The notes below the pieces were generated by a model that was not told the origin of the DNA, ran no database searches, and saw nothing but the letters and a program-made list of their open reading frames with translations. A DNA stretch of 49,464 nucleotides, from contig JADLBD010000291.1 in the NCBI GenBank assembly GCA_020847975.1, positions 1 through 49,464 of the forward strand, in the 5' to 3' direction. Numbering within the stretch: the stretch's first letter is position 1; each line of letters opens with the position of its first letter. Below are positions 42,558-49,464 of the stretch, one piece after another. This stretch comes from Bryobacterales bacterium. Its GTDB lineage: Bacteria > Acidobacteriota > Terriglobia > Bryobacterales > Bryobacteraceae. The translations under genes were made by a program, and so were the position numbers.

Positions 42558-43713
42558 GGAACGGTTCCGCTCCCGCCGCACCCATCATTTCACCGAGTCC
42601 GTCATCCGCGAGATGACCCGGCTCGCCATACAGCACGACGCCGTCAACCTGGCGCAGGGCTTCCCGGACTTCCCCGCCCCGGCGATATTGAAAACCGCCG
42701 CCCGCGAGGCTATCGACGCGGAATTCAACCAATACTCCATCACCTGGGGCGCCAAGCCTTTCCGTGATGCGATCGCCTCGAAGTACCGCAACTGGTACGG
42801 GCTGGAAGTGGATCCGGAACGGGAAATCACGGTCTGCTGCGGGGCTACCGAGGGCATGATCGCCACGCTGCTCGCCGTCACGAACCCGGGCGACGAGATC
42901 ATCGTCTTTGAGCCCTACTACGAGAACTATGGACCGGACGCGGAACTCTGTTCCGCCACGCGCCGCGTTGTGCCGCTTCGGCCGCCCCATTGGACTTTCG
43001 ACCGCGACGAGTTGCTCCGGGCGTTCTCGGCGCGGACAAAGGCGGTCATTGTCACCAGTCCGAATAACCCTACGGGGCGGGTATTCTCCCTCGAGGACCT
43101 CACGTACATCGGACAGCTTTGTCAACAATTCGAGGCCCTTTGCATCACTGACGAGATTTACGAGCACATCCTTTACGACGGCGCTACACATATCCCCGTA
43201 TTGGCGGTTCCGGGGATGCGCAACCGCGCCGTGCTGGTCAACTCGATGAGCAAGACATACTCGGTGACGGGGTGGCGCGTAGGGTGGGTGCTGGCGGCTC
43301 CCGATCTCACGGATTCCATTCGCAAGGTACACGATTTTCTGACCGTTGGCGCCGCGCATCCCCTTCAAATGGCAGGGGTTACTGCGCTGCAACTTCCGGA
43401 ACCCTATTACGCAAAACTTGCGCAGGAATATCAGACGCGACGCGATCATATTCTCTCCGTTCTGGAGGAGACGGGATTTCGGCCGTTCCGTCCCTCGGGC
43501 GCTTATTACGTCATGGCGGATATCTCCGGCTTCGGCTTCTCGAATGACACCGAGTTCGCCCTACACATGCTGCGGCAAGCGGGGGTGGCGGCCGTGCCCG
43601 GATCTAGTTTCTTTTCTAATCCATCCGATGGGCGCCAATTAATTCGCTTTTGTTTCTGCAAGAAATATGAGACATTGGAATTGGCAAGGCAACGATTGAA
43701 GAGACTCTTGTAG
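42514..43713 (+). CDS. Class I/II pyridoxal-phosphate aminotransferase
   Basis: A 399-residue fold-type I enzyme. NLAQGFPDFPAP (start of the substrate-binding part), ATEGMIATLLAV (cofactor pocket), SPNNPTGRVFS and ITDEIYEHILYDG (pyridine-ring contacts), and K247 in NSMSKTYSVTGWRVGW, the Schiff-base lysine, are all intact. It resembles the kynurenine/glutamine/methionine aminotransferase group. ATG 42514 immediately follows AAGGA and gives a 44-base overlap with the transglycosylase gene; the ATG at 42613 would lose conserved N-terminal sequence. Product: amino-acid and 2-oxo-acid exchange in the cytoplasm. Confidence 0.92.
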   Translation: MSAPAGQLATSSETRERFRSRRTHHFTESVIREMTRLAIQHDAVNLAQGFPDFPAPAILKTAAREAIDAEFNQYSITWGAKPFRDAIASKYRNWYGLEVDPEREITVCCGATEGMIATLLAVTNPGDEIIVFEPYYENYGPDAELCSATRRVVPLRPPHWTFDRDELLRAFSARTKAVIVTSPNNPTGRVFSLEDLTYIGQLCQQFEALCITDEIYEHILYDGATHIPVLAVPGMRNRAVLVNSMSKTYSVTGWRVGWVLAAPDLTDSIRKVHDFLTVGAAHPLQMAGVTALQLPEPYYAKLAQEYQTRRDHILSVLEETGFRPFRPSGAYYVMADISGFGFSNDTEFALHMLRQAGVAAVPGSSFFSNPSDGRQLIRFCFCKKYETLELARQRLKRLL

Positions 43714-43758
43714 CCGTACCGGTGTAAGCCGGGGCGGGCTACAGGAAAGGAGGTCTTC

Positions 43759-44142
43759 ATGATGCCCATACTCCTCTTCCCAGAGGAAATGGTCACCGAG
43801 AGCGGCTTTGGTCCCGTTGTGGAACTCAAAGAAACTGCGGGAACGCCTCTGCGGCTGACCATTTCCATAAATCGCATGATGGAGCAGCAGACGCTCGATC
43901 TCTCCATCTGGGGTTCTTCGGATGGCGAGGATTGGGGATCAGAACCAATCCTCCAATTGCCGCACCGCTATTACTGCGGAACGTATCACCATATGCTTGA
44001 CCTGAGCGGCCGGTCGGGGATGCGTTATTTGCGCATCGAGTACCGGTTACGCGGGTGGTGCACGGAAGCACCGCCGCCGCTATCTTCGTTCGAAGTTCTC
44101 GCGGAACCCGCCATGGCCGCGGTCATGGCGGCTGCCGGCTAG
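43759..44142 (+). CDS. Small conserved hypothetical protein
   Basis: A 127-residue beta-rich protein with no named domain. Its strands (PLRLTISINRMMEQQTLDLSIWGSSDGEDWG, then YYCGTYHHMLDLSG and RYLRIEYRLRGWC) suggest a jelly-roll-like or discoidin-like sandwich. A strong GGAAAGGAGG lies five bases before the ATG. It is the last gene of the plus-strand cluster 39638-44142, and a hairpin terminator follows at 44177. It overlaps the opposing glycosyltransferase-like gene by four bases. Confidence 0.65.
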   Translation: MMPILLFPEEMVTESGFGPVVELKETAGTPLRLTISINRMMEQQTLDLSIWGSSDGEDWGSEPILQLPHRYYCGTYHHMLDLSGRSGMRYLRIEYRLRGWCTEAPPPLSSFEVLAEPAMAAVMAAAG

Positions 44143-45182
44143 GTTTCCTCCAGGGTCTTCCTGATAATCCGCGCGCACACCAAGTCCCCTCCAACGGGGA
44201 CTTGGTGTTTTGGCGGTTCCTGTTGAGCAAGGGCATCCAGATCCCGCTTCCAATCCCCGTCGAGAAAGCGTTCCTCTGTGATCCGGCGCATGGGGATGTA
44301 GCGGCGGAGTTGTTGTTCGAGGAGGGCATCCTCCCGGAAGCCGGTGCGGGGCGGGTAGAGCAGAGGAGTACGATGAGCCGCACAGGCAGCCGCGATCCCG
44401 TAGCCGAGTTTCGACACGACGACGTGAGAGACCTTTACGAGGTCCGCGAAGTCCACGGTGCCCGGTTCGAGGAACAGGGCGGGGGGTAAGCGGGCTGCCG
44501 CCCGCTCGAGGACACCGTGGGGCAACCCTCCCCGCATGCCGATCAGAATCCTCATCTGCCGGTCGGAGGGCGCCACTCCCAAGTCCCGGAGAATCTCTCC
44601 GGTTTCGCGCCTGCTCACGGATGCGACCAGCGGCGCCTCCGTGACATAGGGGAAGAACTCGAAGCCCTGGCTTTGCCCGAAGGGCAGACGAAGGAAGTGT
44701 CCCATCATTGCGTAGCCTTCGCGCATGGCGCCCAATAGTTCCGGCGAGTCGTGATCGCCGGCCAGGAGGGGTTCGTAGATCCAATCCCAGGTGAAGTTGC
44801 CGATGGCGATGGAAGGCACGCCGGCAACCGCGGCGGCTTCGCCGGCCAGGAATGGCACATCGGCGACAAGGAGCGCCGCGCGCTCGTTCCGAAGGAAAGA
44901 GGCCTCGCGCGCCACGATTTCCGCCCGGTTGCGGAGCAACGTCCGCAGTCTGCCGCCGGTGGCCGGCGCATCGATGCGCAAAGGTCCGTCCTCGACGGCT
45001 CCGGAATCGAAGTCGGCGGGGTGCACGGCGACGCCTGGCGGAAACAACCGGTTCGGGGCAATAGAACGCACGACTACGCTTCGCCCGGGGTCCAGTTCCC
45101 GGAAGCGCCGGATGACGTGCGCCATCCGCACGGCGTGGCCGTAGCCGTGGCCGCTGACGTAAAAGGCGACGGTTCCGTTCAT
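44139..45182 (-). CDS. Glycosyltransferase-like protein (MurG/L-arabinokinase N-domain type)
   Basis: A 347-residue GT-B-like protein. GTVAFYVSGHGYGHAVRMAHVIRRF at the N-terminus is the glycine- and histidine-rich nucleotide-sugar start seen in the glycosyltransferase half of arabinokinase-type and MurG-like proteins. The C-terminal half contains FADLVKVSHVVVSKLGYGIAAACAA and TPLLYPPRTGFREDALLEQQL, which is the donor-binding region. Donor and acceptor are unknown. It has no signal peptide. It is divergent from the DUF1592 gene (48 bases) and its 3' end carries the terminator of the convergent unit. Confidence 0.8.
   Translation of the reverse strand: MNGTVAFYVSGHGYGHAVRMAHVIRRFRELDPGRSVVVRSIAPNRLFPPGVAVHPADFDSGAVEDGPLRIDAPATGGRLRTLLRNRAEIVAREASFLRNERAALLVADVPFLAGEAAAVAGVPSIAIGNFTWDWIYEPLLAGDHDSPELLGAMREGYAMMGHFLRLPFGQSQGFEFFPYVTEAPLVASVSRRETGEILRDLGVAPSDRQMRILIGMRGGLPHGVLERAAARLPPALFLEPGTVDFADLVKVSHVVVSKLGYGIAAACAAHRTPLLYPPRTGFREDALLEQQLRRYIPMRRITEERFLDGDWKRDLDALAQQEPPKHQVPVGGDLVCARIIRKTLEET
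44177..44212 (+). terminator. Rho-independent terminator inside the opposing gene
   Basis: ACACCAAGTCCCC (44177-44189) and GGGGACTTGGTGT (44196-44208) make a perfect 13-bp stem with a 6-base loop, followed by TTT. It lies 35 bases after the stop of the small unknown gene and serves that transcript. On the other strand it codes for part of the glycosyltransferase-like C-terminus. Confidence 0.7.
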
Positions 45183-45230
45183 TCCTTTCCCCGAAAAGTA
45201 ACATTCCAGCGGACGCCATAGTCATTTATC

Positions 45231-47588
45231 ATGAAAGAAGCCTTGGGACCCAATTACAAACACCTTGTGATTAGTGTATCCGCCCTCAGTCTGCTTTGGG
45301 CGGCGGAGAAGAAATCCACAGCAGCGGCTCCGGCGCCGACGTTCGAGACGGCGGTGAAGCCGTTTCTGGCGAAGACGTGCGCCCCGTGCCACAACCGGCA
45401 GGCTGCCTCGGGGGGGCTGGATGTGGGGGCATTCTCGAGCCCGCCGACGCTGATCGATCATCGCGAGGGATGGGACCGAATCCTCCAAAAGGTCCGCAGC
45501 GGCGAAATGCCTCCCAGGGGAGTTCCGCGTCCTCCCGCGGATGAGGTTGAGGCTTTCACGAAGTACCTTAGCGGCGAGTTCGCGCGCGCCGACCGGAGCG
45601 GGAGAGCGGACCCGGGCCGGGTGACTGCCCATCGTCTGAACCGCAACGAGTATACGAACACCATCCGCGACCTGCTTGCGGTGGACTTCCGGGCGGAACG
45701 AGACTTTCCGACGGACGATTCCGGGGAGGGGTTCGACAACATCAGCGACGTGCTGACTATTTCGCCGGTGCTGATGGAGAAATATCTGGACGCAGCCGAG
45801 CGGATCGCGGCGCGCGCCATAGGGGCGGACCCTCTTCCGAAAAAGCCGCTGGAGGCGCAGTATCACGCCAAGAACAAGACCATCCGCCGGCCCGACTTGA
45901 GCACCATCGAGGCCACGCATCGCGTGGAGTGGGACGGCGAATACCTGATCCGCATCGGACTGCCGGGTGAACGGGATGAGAACGCCAAACCGGTGACCAT
46001 GGGCTTCTGGATGGACGGCAAGCTCCTGCACACGCAAACGGTGGAGACCAAGCCTTCGAAGCTGGTCTACTTCAATCCTTATTCCGAAGAAGAGATGCGG
46101 CTGGCGCTGCCCGAGGGCGACCATTTCTTCCGCGCCGGGTTCCTCGACGATGCTTTCGTGGACAACCTTTCCGAGAAGGACGCCTACAGCAGCAAGAAGA
46201 ACAAGTTCCTCGATTCCATTACATTTATCGGGCCCTTTCCGGCGAAGGTGGAAAAGGCGAGCCGGAAAAAGATCCTGATCTGCGATCCGAATTCGGGCGC
46301 GGCGTGTGTGGAACGCATTGTCTCGACGCTCGCCCGGCATGCCTACCGCCGCCCGGTGACGAAAGCCGAGGCGGCGGCGCTGATGCGGTTTGTCGAGATG
46401 GCCGAGGGAGAGGGGCAGAGCGCCGAGCAGGGCATCCAACTCGCCATCCAGGCGATGCTGGTTTCCCCTCACTTTCTTTTCCGGATCGAGCACGACCCGG
46501 ATCCGAACGACGCCGGCAGGATACACCGCATATCGGATGTCGAACTGGCGAGCCGTCTGAGCTACTTTCTGTGGAGTTCGATGCCCGACGACGGGCTGTT
46601 GAATCTTGCCGAGGCGGGCAAACTGCATGCTCCGGGGGTTCTGGATGCACAGGTGAAGCGCATGTTGGATAACCCCAAGTCCTCGGCGTTCGCCGACAAC
46701 TTCGCCGGGCAGTGGCTGGAGACGCGCAACCTGGACGTGGTGAAACCGGACCCGCAGAAGTTCCCGGACTGGGGACCCGAACTGCGCGACGCGATGAAGA
46801 CGGAAACGCGCCTGTTCTTTGAATGGATGCTGAGGGAGAACCGGCCGCTGGTGGAATTCCTCGACGCGCGATACACGTTCCTCAACGAGCGGCTGGCAAA
46901 GCACTACGGTATTACGGGGATAAAGGGTCCGGATTTCCGGCGGGTGGAATTGAGCACTCCGGAGCGCGGGGGCATACTGAGCCAGGCGAGCGTGCTGACG
47001 GTCTCGAGTTACCCGACGCGCACGTCTCCGGTGATTCGCGGGAAGTACGTGCTTCAGAACATCCTCGGCACGCCGCCACCGCCTCCGCCGCCTGATGTCC
47101 CACAGCTCGATGAGTCCTCGATCGGCAACACGGGCACGCTGCGGCAGCAGTTGGAGAAGCACCGCAGCAACGCGGTCTGCGCCTCGTGCCACAACAAGAT
47201 GGACGTTCTCGGCTTTGGACTGGAAAGCTACGACGCGATCGGCAAATGGCGCACGATGGACGGCAAGTTTCCAGTGGACTCGAGCGGCACGCTGCCGAGG
47301 GGGAAGACTTTCTCGAATCCCGCCGAGTTCCGGGCTTTGCTGCGGGACGACCTGCCCGAGTTCTCGAACTGCCTTATCGAGAAGATGCTGACCTACGCTC
47401 TGGGGCGCGGATTGCAGCGGTATGATAAGAGGACTGTCGAGGAGATCAACCGGAATCTGGGCGCATCCGGCTACGGGTTTCAATCCCTCATTCATGAGAT
47501 TGTTCGCAGTCTGCCGTTCCAATCACGGCGTGGAGAGTTGTCCAGCAGGCAACCGACAGCCAAACCGAAGGAGATCGCGCGCAAATGA
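45231..47588 (+). CDS. Planctomycete-type cytochrome protein DUF1592 (with DUF1587/1595/1588/1585)
   Basis: The 785 residues start with a signal-like hydrophobic segment. A haem motif C50-APC-H54 is followed by DUF1587 (RLNRNEYTNTIRDLLAVD), a central beta domain (~210-320, RPDLSTIEATHRVEW), then DUF1595/DUF1592 (PVTKAEAAALMRFVEMAEG, ELASRLSYFLWSSMPDD), DUF1588 (QASVLTVSSYPTRTSPVIRGKY) and DUF1585 (GRGLQRYDKRTVEEI). A second CASCHNKMD site lies near residue 645, giving two putative haems. The order is that of full-length family members. The role is not established. It overlaps the DUF1552 gene by ATGA, the standard pairing. Confidence 0.92.
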   Translation: MKEALGPNYKHLVISVSALSLLWAAEKKSTAAAPAPTFETAVKPFLAKTCAPCHNRQAASGGLDVGAFSSPPTLIDHREGWDRILQKVRSGEMPPRGVPRPPADEVEAFTKYLSGEFARADRSGRADPGRVTAHRLNRNEYTNTIRDLLAVDFRAERDFPTDDSGEGFDNISDVLTISPVLMEKYLDAAERIAARAIGADPLPKKPLEAQYHAKNKTIRRPDLSTIEATHRVEWDGEYLIRIGLPGERDENAKPVTMGFWMDGKLLHTQTVETKPSKLVYFNPYSEEEMRLALPEGDHFFRAGFLDDAFVDNLSEKDAYSSKKNKFLDSITFIGPFPAKVEKASRKKILICDPNSGAACVERIVSTLARHAYRRPVTKAEAAALMRFVEMAEGEGQSAEQGIQLAIQAMLVSPHFLFRIEHDPDPNDAGRIHRISDVELASRLSYFLWSSMPDDGLLNLAEAGKLHAPGVLDAQVKRMLDNPKSSAFADNFAGQWLETRNLDVVKPDPQKFPDWGPELRDAMKTETRLFFEWMLRENRPLVEFLDARYTFLNERLAKHYGITGIKGPDFRRVELSTPERGGILSQASVLTVSSYPTRTSPVIRGKYVLQNILGTPPPPPPPDVPQLDESSIGNTGTLRQQLEKHRSNAVCASCHNKMDVLGFGLESYDAIGKWRTMDGKFPVDSSGTLPRGKTFSNPAEFRALLRDDLPEFSNCLIEKMLTYALGRGLQRYDKRTVEEINRNLGASGYGFQSLIHEIVRSLPFQSRRGELSSRQPTAKPKEIARK

Positions 47589-48925
47589 TCACACGAAAAG
47601 CGCTTGCCAGACGAAGCTTCCTGCGCGGCATGGGGACGGCCGTCGCGCTGCCTCTGCTCGATGCCATGACACCGGCTTTCGCCGCCAGCCAGGTTCCTTC
47701 GAAGCCGGTGCGCATGGCATTTGTCTACGTGCCGAACGGGATGGACCTGCGGAACTGGAATGTGACGTATGAGGGAAAGCTGGGCGAACTCCCGCACATT
47801 CTGAAGCCGCTCGAAGCGCTGCGCGAGAAGATCACGCTGCTCGGGAACCTGACGCACAACAACGGCCGGGCCCTGCTTGATGGAGCGGGCGACCATGGCC
47901 GCTGCTGCGGATCGTACCTGACGGGCGTGCAGCCGCGGAAGACGACCATCGACATCAAGTGCGGCATTTCGTGCGATCAGATCGTGGCCAATCACATTGG
48001 GCAGAAGACGCGGTTCCCTTCGCTCGAGGTGGGGCTCGAGGACGCGCGGCAGGCCGGGGATTGCGATTCGGGGTATTCGTGCGCTTACACGAACAATCTG
48101 GCCTGGCGGAGCGAGACACAGCCGCTGCCGCCGATCCTGAATCCGCGCGCGCTGTTCGAGCGACTGTTTGGGAAGGGCGTGGAACTGACACCCGAAGCCC
48201 GAGCCCGGCAGAGCAAGTACCGCCGTTCGATTCTCGACTTCGTGACGGAGGACACGCGCAAGCTGCAATCGAGCCTCGGCCCGACGGACCGGCGCAAGCT
48301 GGACGAGTACCTGTCGTCGATCCGGGAGATCGAACGCCAACTCGAGCGCGCCGAGAAGGACACGCGGCAGATCAACCCGGGGATGGAAAAACCGTACGGA
48401 ATCCCCGCCGATTTTGCCGAGCACTTCCGGTTGATGACCGATATGATCACGGTTGCCTTCCGGGCGGATATGACTCGCGTGCTGACGTTCCTGGTGACGC
48501 GGGAAGGGACCTCCCGCGCGTATCGGGAGATCGGCATCCCCGACGGGCACCATCCGCTGACGCACCATCGCAACAATCCGGAACTGATGGACAAGGTGTG
48601 CCGGATCAACCGCTATCACATGGAGCAATTCGCCGCGTGGATGGAGAAGCTCGACTCGGTAATGGAAGGCGATTCCACTTTGCTCGACAACTCGATGATT
48701 GTGTACGGAGCGGGTCTTGCCGACGGCAACCGGCACAACCATGACGATCTGCCGACAGTGATCGCGGGAACCGGCGGCGGCTTTCTCAAGGCGGGCCGGC
48801 GCGTCGTTTACCGGAAAGAGACGCCGATGTCGAATCTGTTCCTGACGATGATGGATCGCATGGGCGTCCACCAGGAGCGCTTTGGAGACGCGACGGGGCC
48901 ACTGGACGGGCTGGATCTGAGTTGA
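47585..48925 (+). CDS. Tat-exported DUF1552 protein
   Basis: A 446-residue protein with twin-arginine signal LARRSFLRGMGTAVAL. The DUF1552 body has VRMAFVYVPNGMDLRNWN near residues 40-57, LDGAGDHGRCCGSYLTGVQP, then DSGYSCAYTNNLAWRSETQPLPP, MTRVLTFLVTREGTSRAY and the C-terminal MIVYGAGLADGNRHNHDDLPTV, which may be a metal site. DUF1552 proteins are structurally related to DUF1501 proteins and always accompany DUF1592 proteins. The role is unknown, but exported catabolism is suspected. AAGGAG lies about 10 bases upstream; coupling to the preceding gene is by overlap. Confidence 0.92.
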   Translation: MITRKALARRSFLRGMGTAVALPLLDAMTPAFAASQVPSKPVRMAFVYVPNGMDLRNWNVTYEGKLGELPHILKPLEALREKITLLGNLTHNNGRALLDGAGDHGRCCGSYLTGVQPRKTTIDIKCGISCDQIVANHIGQKTRFPSLEVGLEDARQAGDCDSGYSCAYTNNLAWRSETQPLPPILNPRALFERLFGKGVELTPEARARQSKYRRSILDFVTEDTRKLQSSLGPTDRRKLDEYLSSIREIERQLERAEKDTRQINPGMEKPYGIPADFAEHFRLMTDMITVAFRADMTRVLTFLVTREGTSRAYREIGIPDGHHPLTHHRNNPELMDKVCRINRYHMEQFAAWMEKLDSVMEGDSTLLDNSMIVYGAGLADGNRHNHDDLPTVIAGTGGGFLKAGRRVVYRKETPMSNLFLTMMDRMGVHQERFGDATGPLDGLDLS

Positions 48926-48994
48926 AGGCACGGGGTGCGGCGCCGGGTCGCTTAATACACGATCAGATTCTTTATTCATCGGACACCACGCAGG

Positions 48995-49464
48995 CTAAGT
49001 CTCCGACAGCGCGTTAAGGAGCGCTTCCGCTTCGGGGTTCGCGGGGAGTCCGTGAACCTCTTCCCCACACGGCAAATCATTGGCCACACCCGGGCGGTGA
49101 ACAGGGTCCACTTCGGGGAGGTTACCTGGGCGCAATGCGAACGGCAGGGACAGATCGACTGACGCAAGCGGCGGAGAAGCGACGTGCTGGTGTTGACGCG
49201 ACGGGGCGGCCCCGCGCGCGGGCAGGGAGAGGGTGAGGGATAAGAGAATGGCGAGGAGGAGAGTGGGGAGGAAGCGGTGCCAGAAGGAGAGGCTGGGAGA
49301 CGGCCTGTCGGGTTCCTTTACCTGCCGGGAAACCCGCTGGGAGCGGGTCTGGCGGTAGCGCTGGAGGTCGCGTTCGGCTTTTTCCAGAATGCGGTAGTAG
49401 CGGGATTCGTAGTTGTGGATGACGTCGAGCACGCGGGAGTTCTGGACGAGGTCCTGGAAGGAGG
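48995..49464 (-). CDS. Partial membrane-anchored hypothetical protein
   Basis: The frame runs from the window edge (in frame, no stop) to 48995, about 155 residues, so the 5' end lies outside. The upstream part is basic and helical (NYESRYYRILEKAERDLQRYRQTR), followed by a membrane segment (FLPTLLLAILLSLTLSL) and a proline-rich tail. I do not recognise a family. The shortest start, GTG 49432, would give 145 residues, but the open frame continues past it. Confidence 0.4.
   Translation of the reverse strand, partial: SFQDLVQNSRVLDVIHNYESRYYRILEKAERDLQRYRQTRSQRVSRQVKEPDRPSPSLSFWHRFLPTLLLAILLSLTLSLPARGAAPSRQHQHVASPPLASVDLSLPFALRPGNLPEVDPVHRPGVANDLPCGEEVHGLPANPEAEALLNALSET

Noticed and set aside
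45222..47522. Long minus-strand frame of 766 codons opposite the DUF1592 gene
   Set aside because: It mirrors the codon periodicity of the real gene, is full of Arg/Pro/His, and has no domain; typical of GC-rich antisense frames. The same applies to the long plus frames over 25249-27540, 19249-21021, 22348-23952 and 13984-15834.
1..49464. CRISPR array, rRNA, tRNA or complete insertion sequence
   Set aside because: No regularly spaced repeats, no cloverleaf with a GTTCRA arm, and no transposase gene were found on reading the window.

Overview
The window looks like chromosome of an Acidobacteriota bacterium, most likely of the Solibacter/Bryobacter type (inference from gene content; no rRNA or tRNA is present to confirm it). 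The pointers are GC-rich coding with long shadow frames, an Oar-like TonB-dependent receptor with a carboxypeptidase-regulatory domain, two families of planctomycete-type secreted cytochrome proteins each paired with a Tat-exported partner (DUF1549/DUF1553 with DUF1501, and DUF1592 with DUF1552), remnants of a PadR-ADOP permease pair, and many exported hydrolases.

Layout. 1-1372 (minus): N-terminal part of a TOTE-type primase(-helicase) that loses family similarity just before the helicase Walker A. 1437-3467 (plus): DUF362 protein and a conserved unknown. 3431-6150 (minus): exported SUMF1-like protein and an exported unknown. 6321-6743: OsmC. 6783-8393 (minus): two tandem paralogues. 8535-9875 (minus): cytochrome c and Tat metallophosphatase. 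9915-12568 (minus): duplicated PAP2/haloperoxidase protein and a TIGR03118-cupredoxin protein, divergent from an ECF sigma/anti-sigma pair (12721-14006); both units carry the same promoter motif. 14017-15858 (minus): gamma-glutamyltransferase. 15909-18128 (plus): mini zinc ribbon, DinB-like protein and M28 peptidase, followed by a decayed PQQ-propeller pseudogene. 18793-25373 (minus): DUF1501, DUF1549/1553 and PSMA-like peptidase operon, with the TonB receptor upstream (25462-28839). 28946-30459: phosphatase-superfamily protein and cupin. 30523-32920 (minus): two Tat-exported enolase-superfamily proteins divergent from a GntR regulator (33017-33709).

33710-34493 has no credible gene. It holds a nested hairpin and then what I consider the main discovery of the window: a roughly 620-nt candidate structured non-coding RNA (33865-34485) with its own promoter, an 11-bp closing stem, several GAAA-tetraloop hairpins and a U-tract terminator.

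34494-37735 (minus): astacin-like protease, zinc-ribbon protein and class IV aminotransferase. 37794-38345: decayed ADOP and PadR genes. 38589-39431 (minus): DUF4189 protein. 39638-44142 (plus): unknown, lytic transglycosylase, aminotransferase and small unknown, ending in a terminator placed inside the opposing glycosyltransferase-like gene (44139-45182). 45231-48925 (plus): DUF1592-DUF1552 operon. 48995-49464 (minus): partial membrane-anchored unknown.

Functionally the window is dominated by exported degradative and oxidative proteins (peptidases, cytochromes, phosphatases, a polymer-uptake receptor). No CRISPR array or complete insertion sequence is visible.
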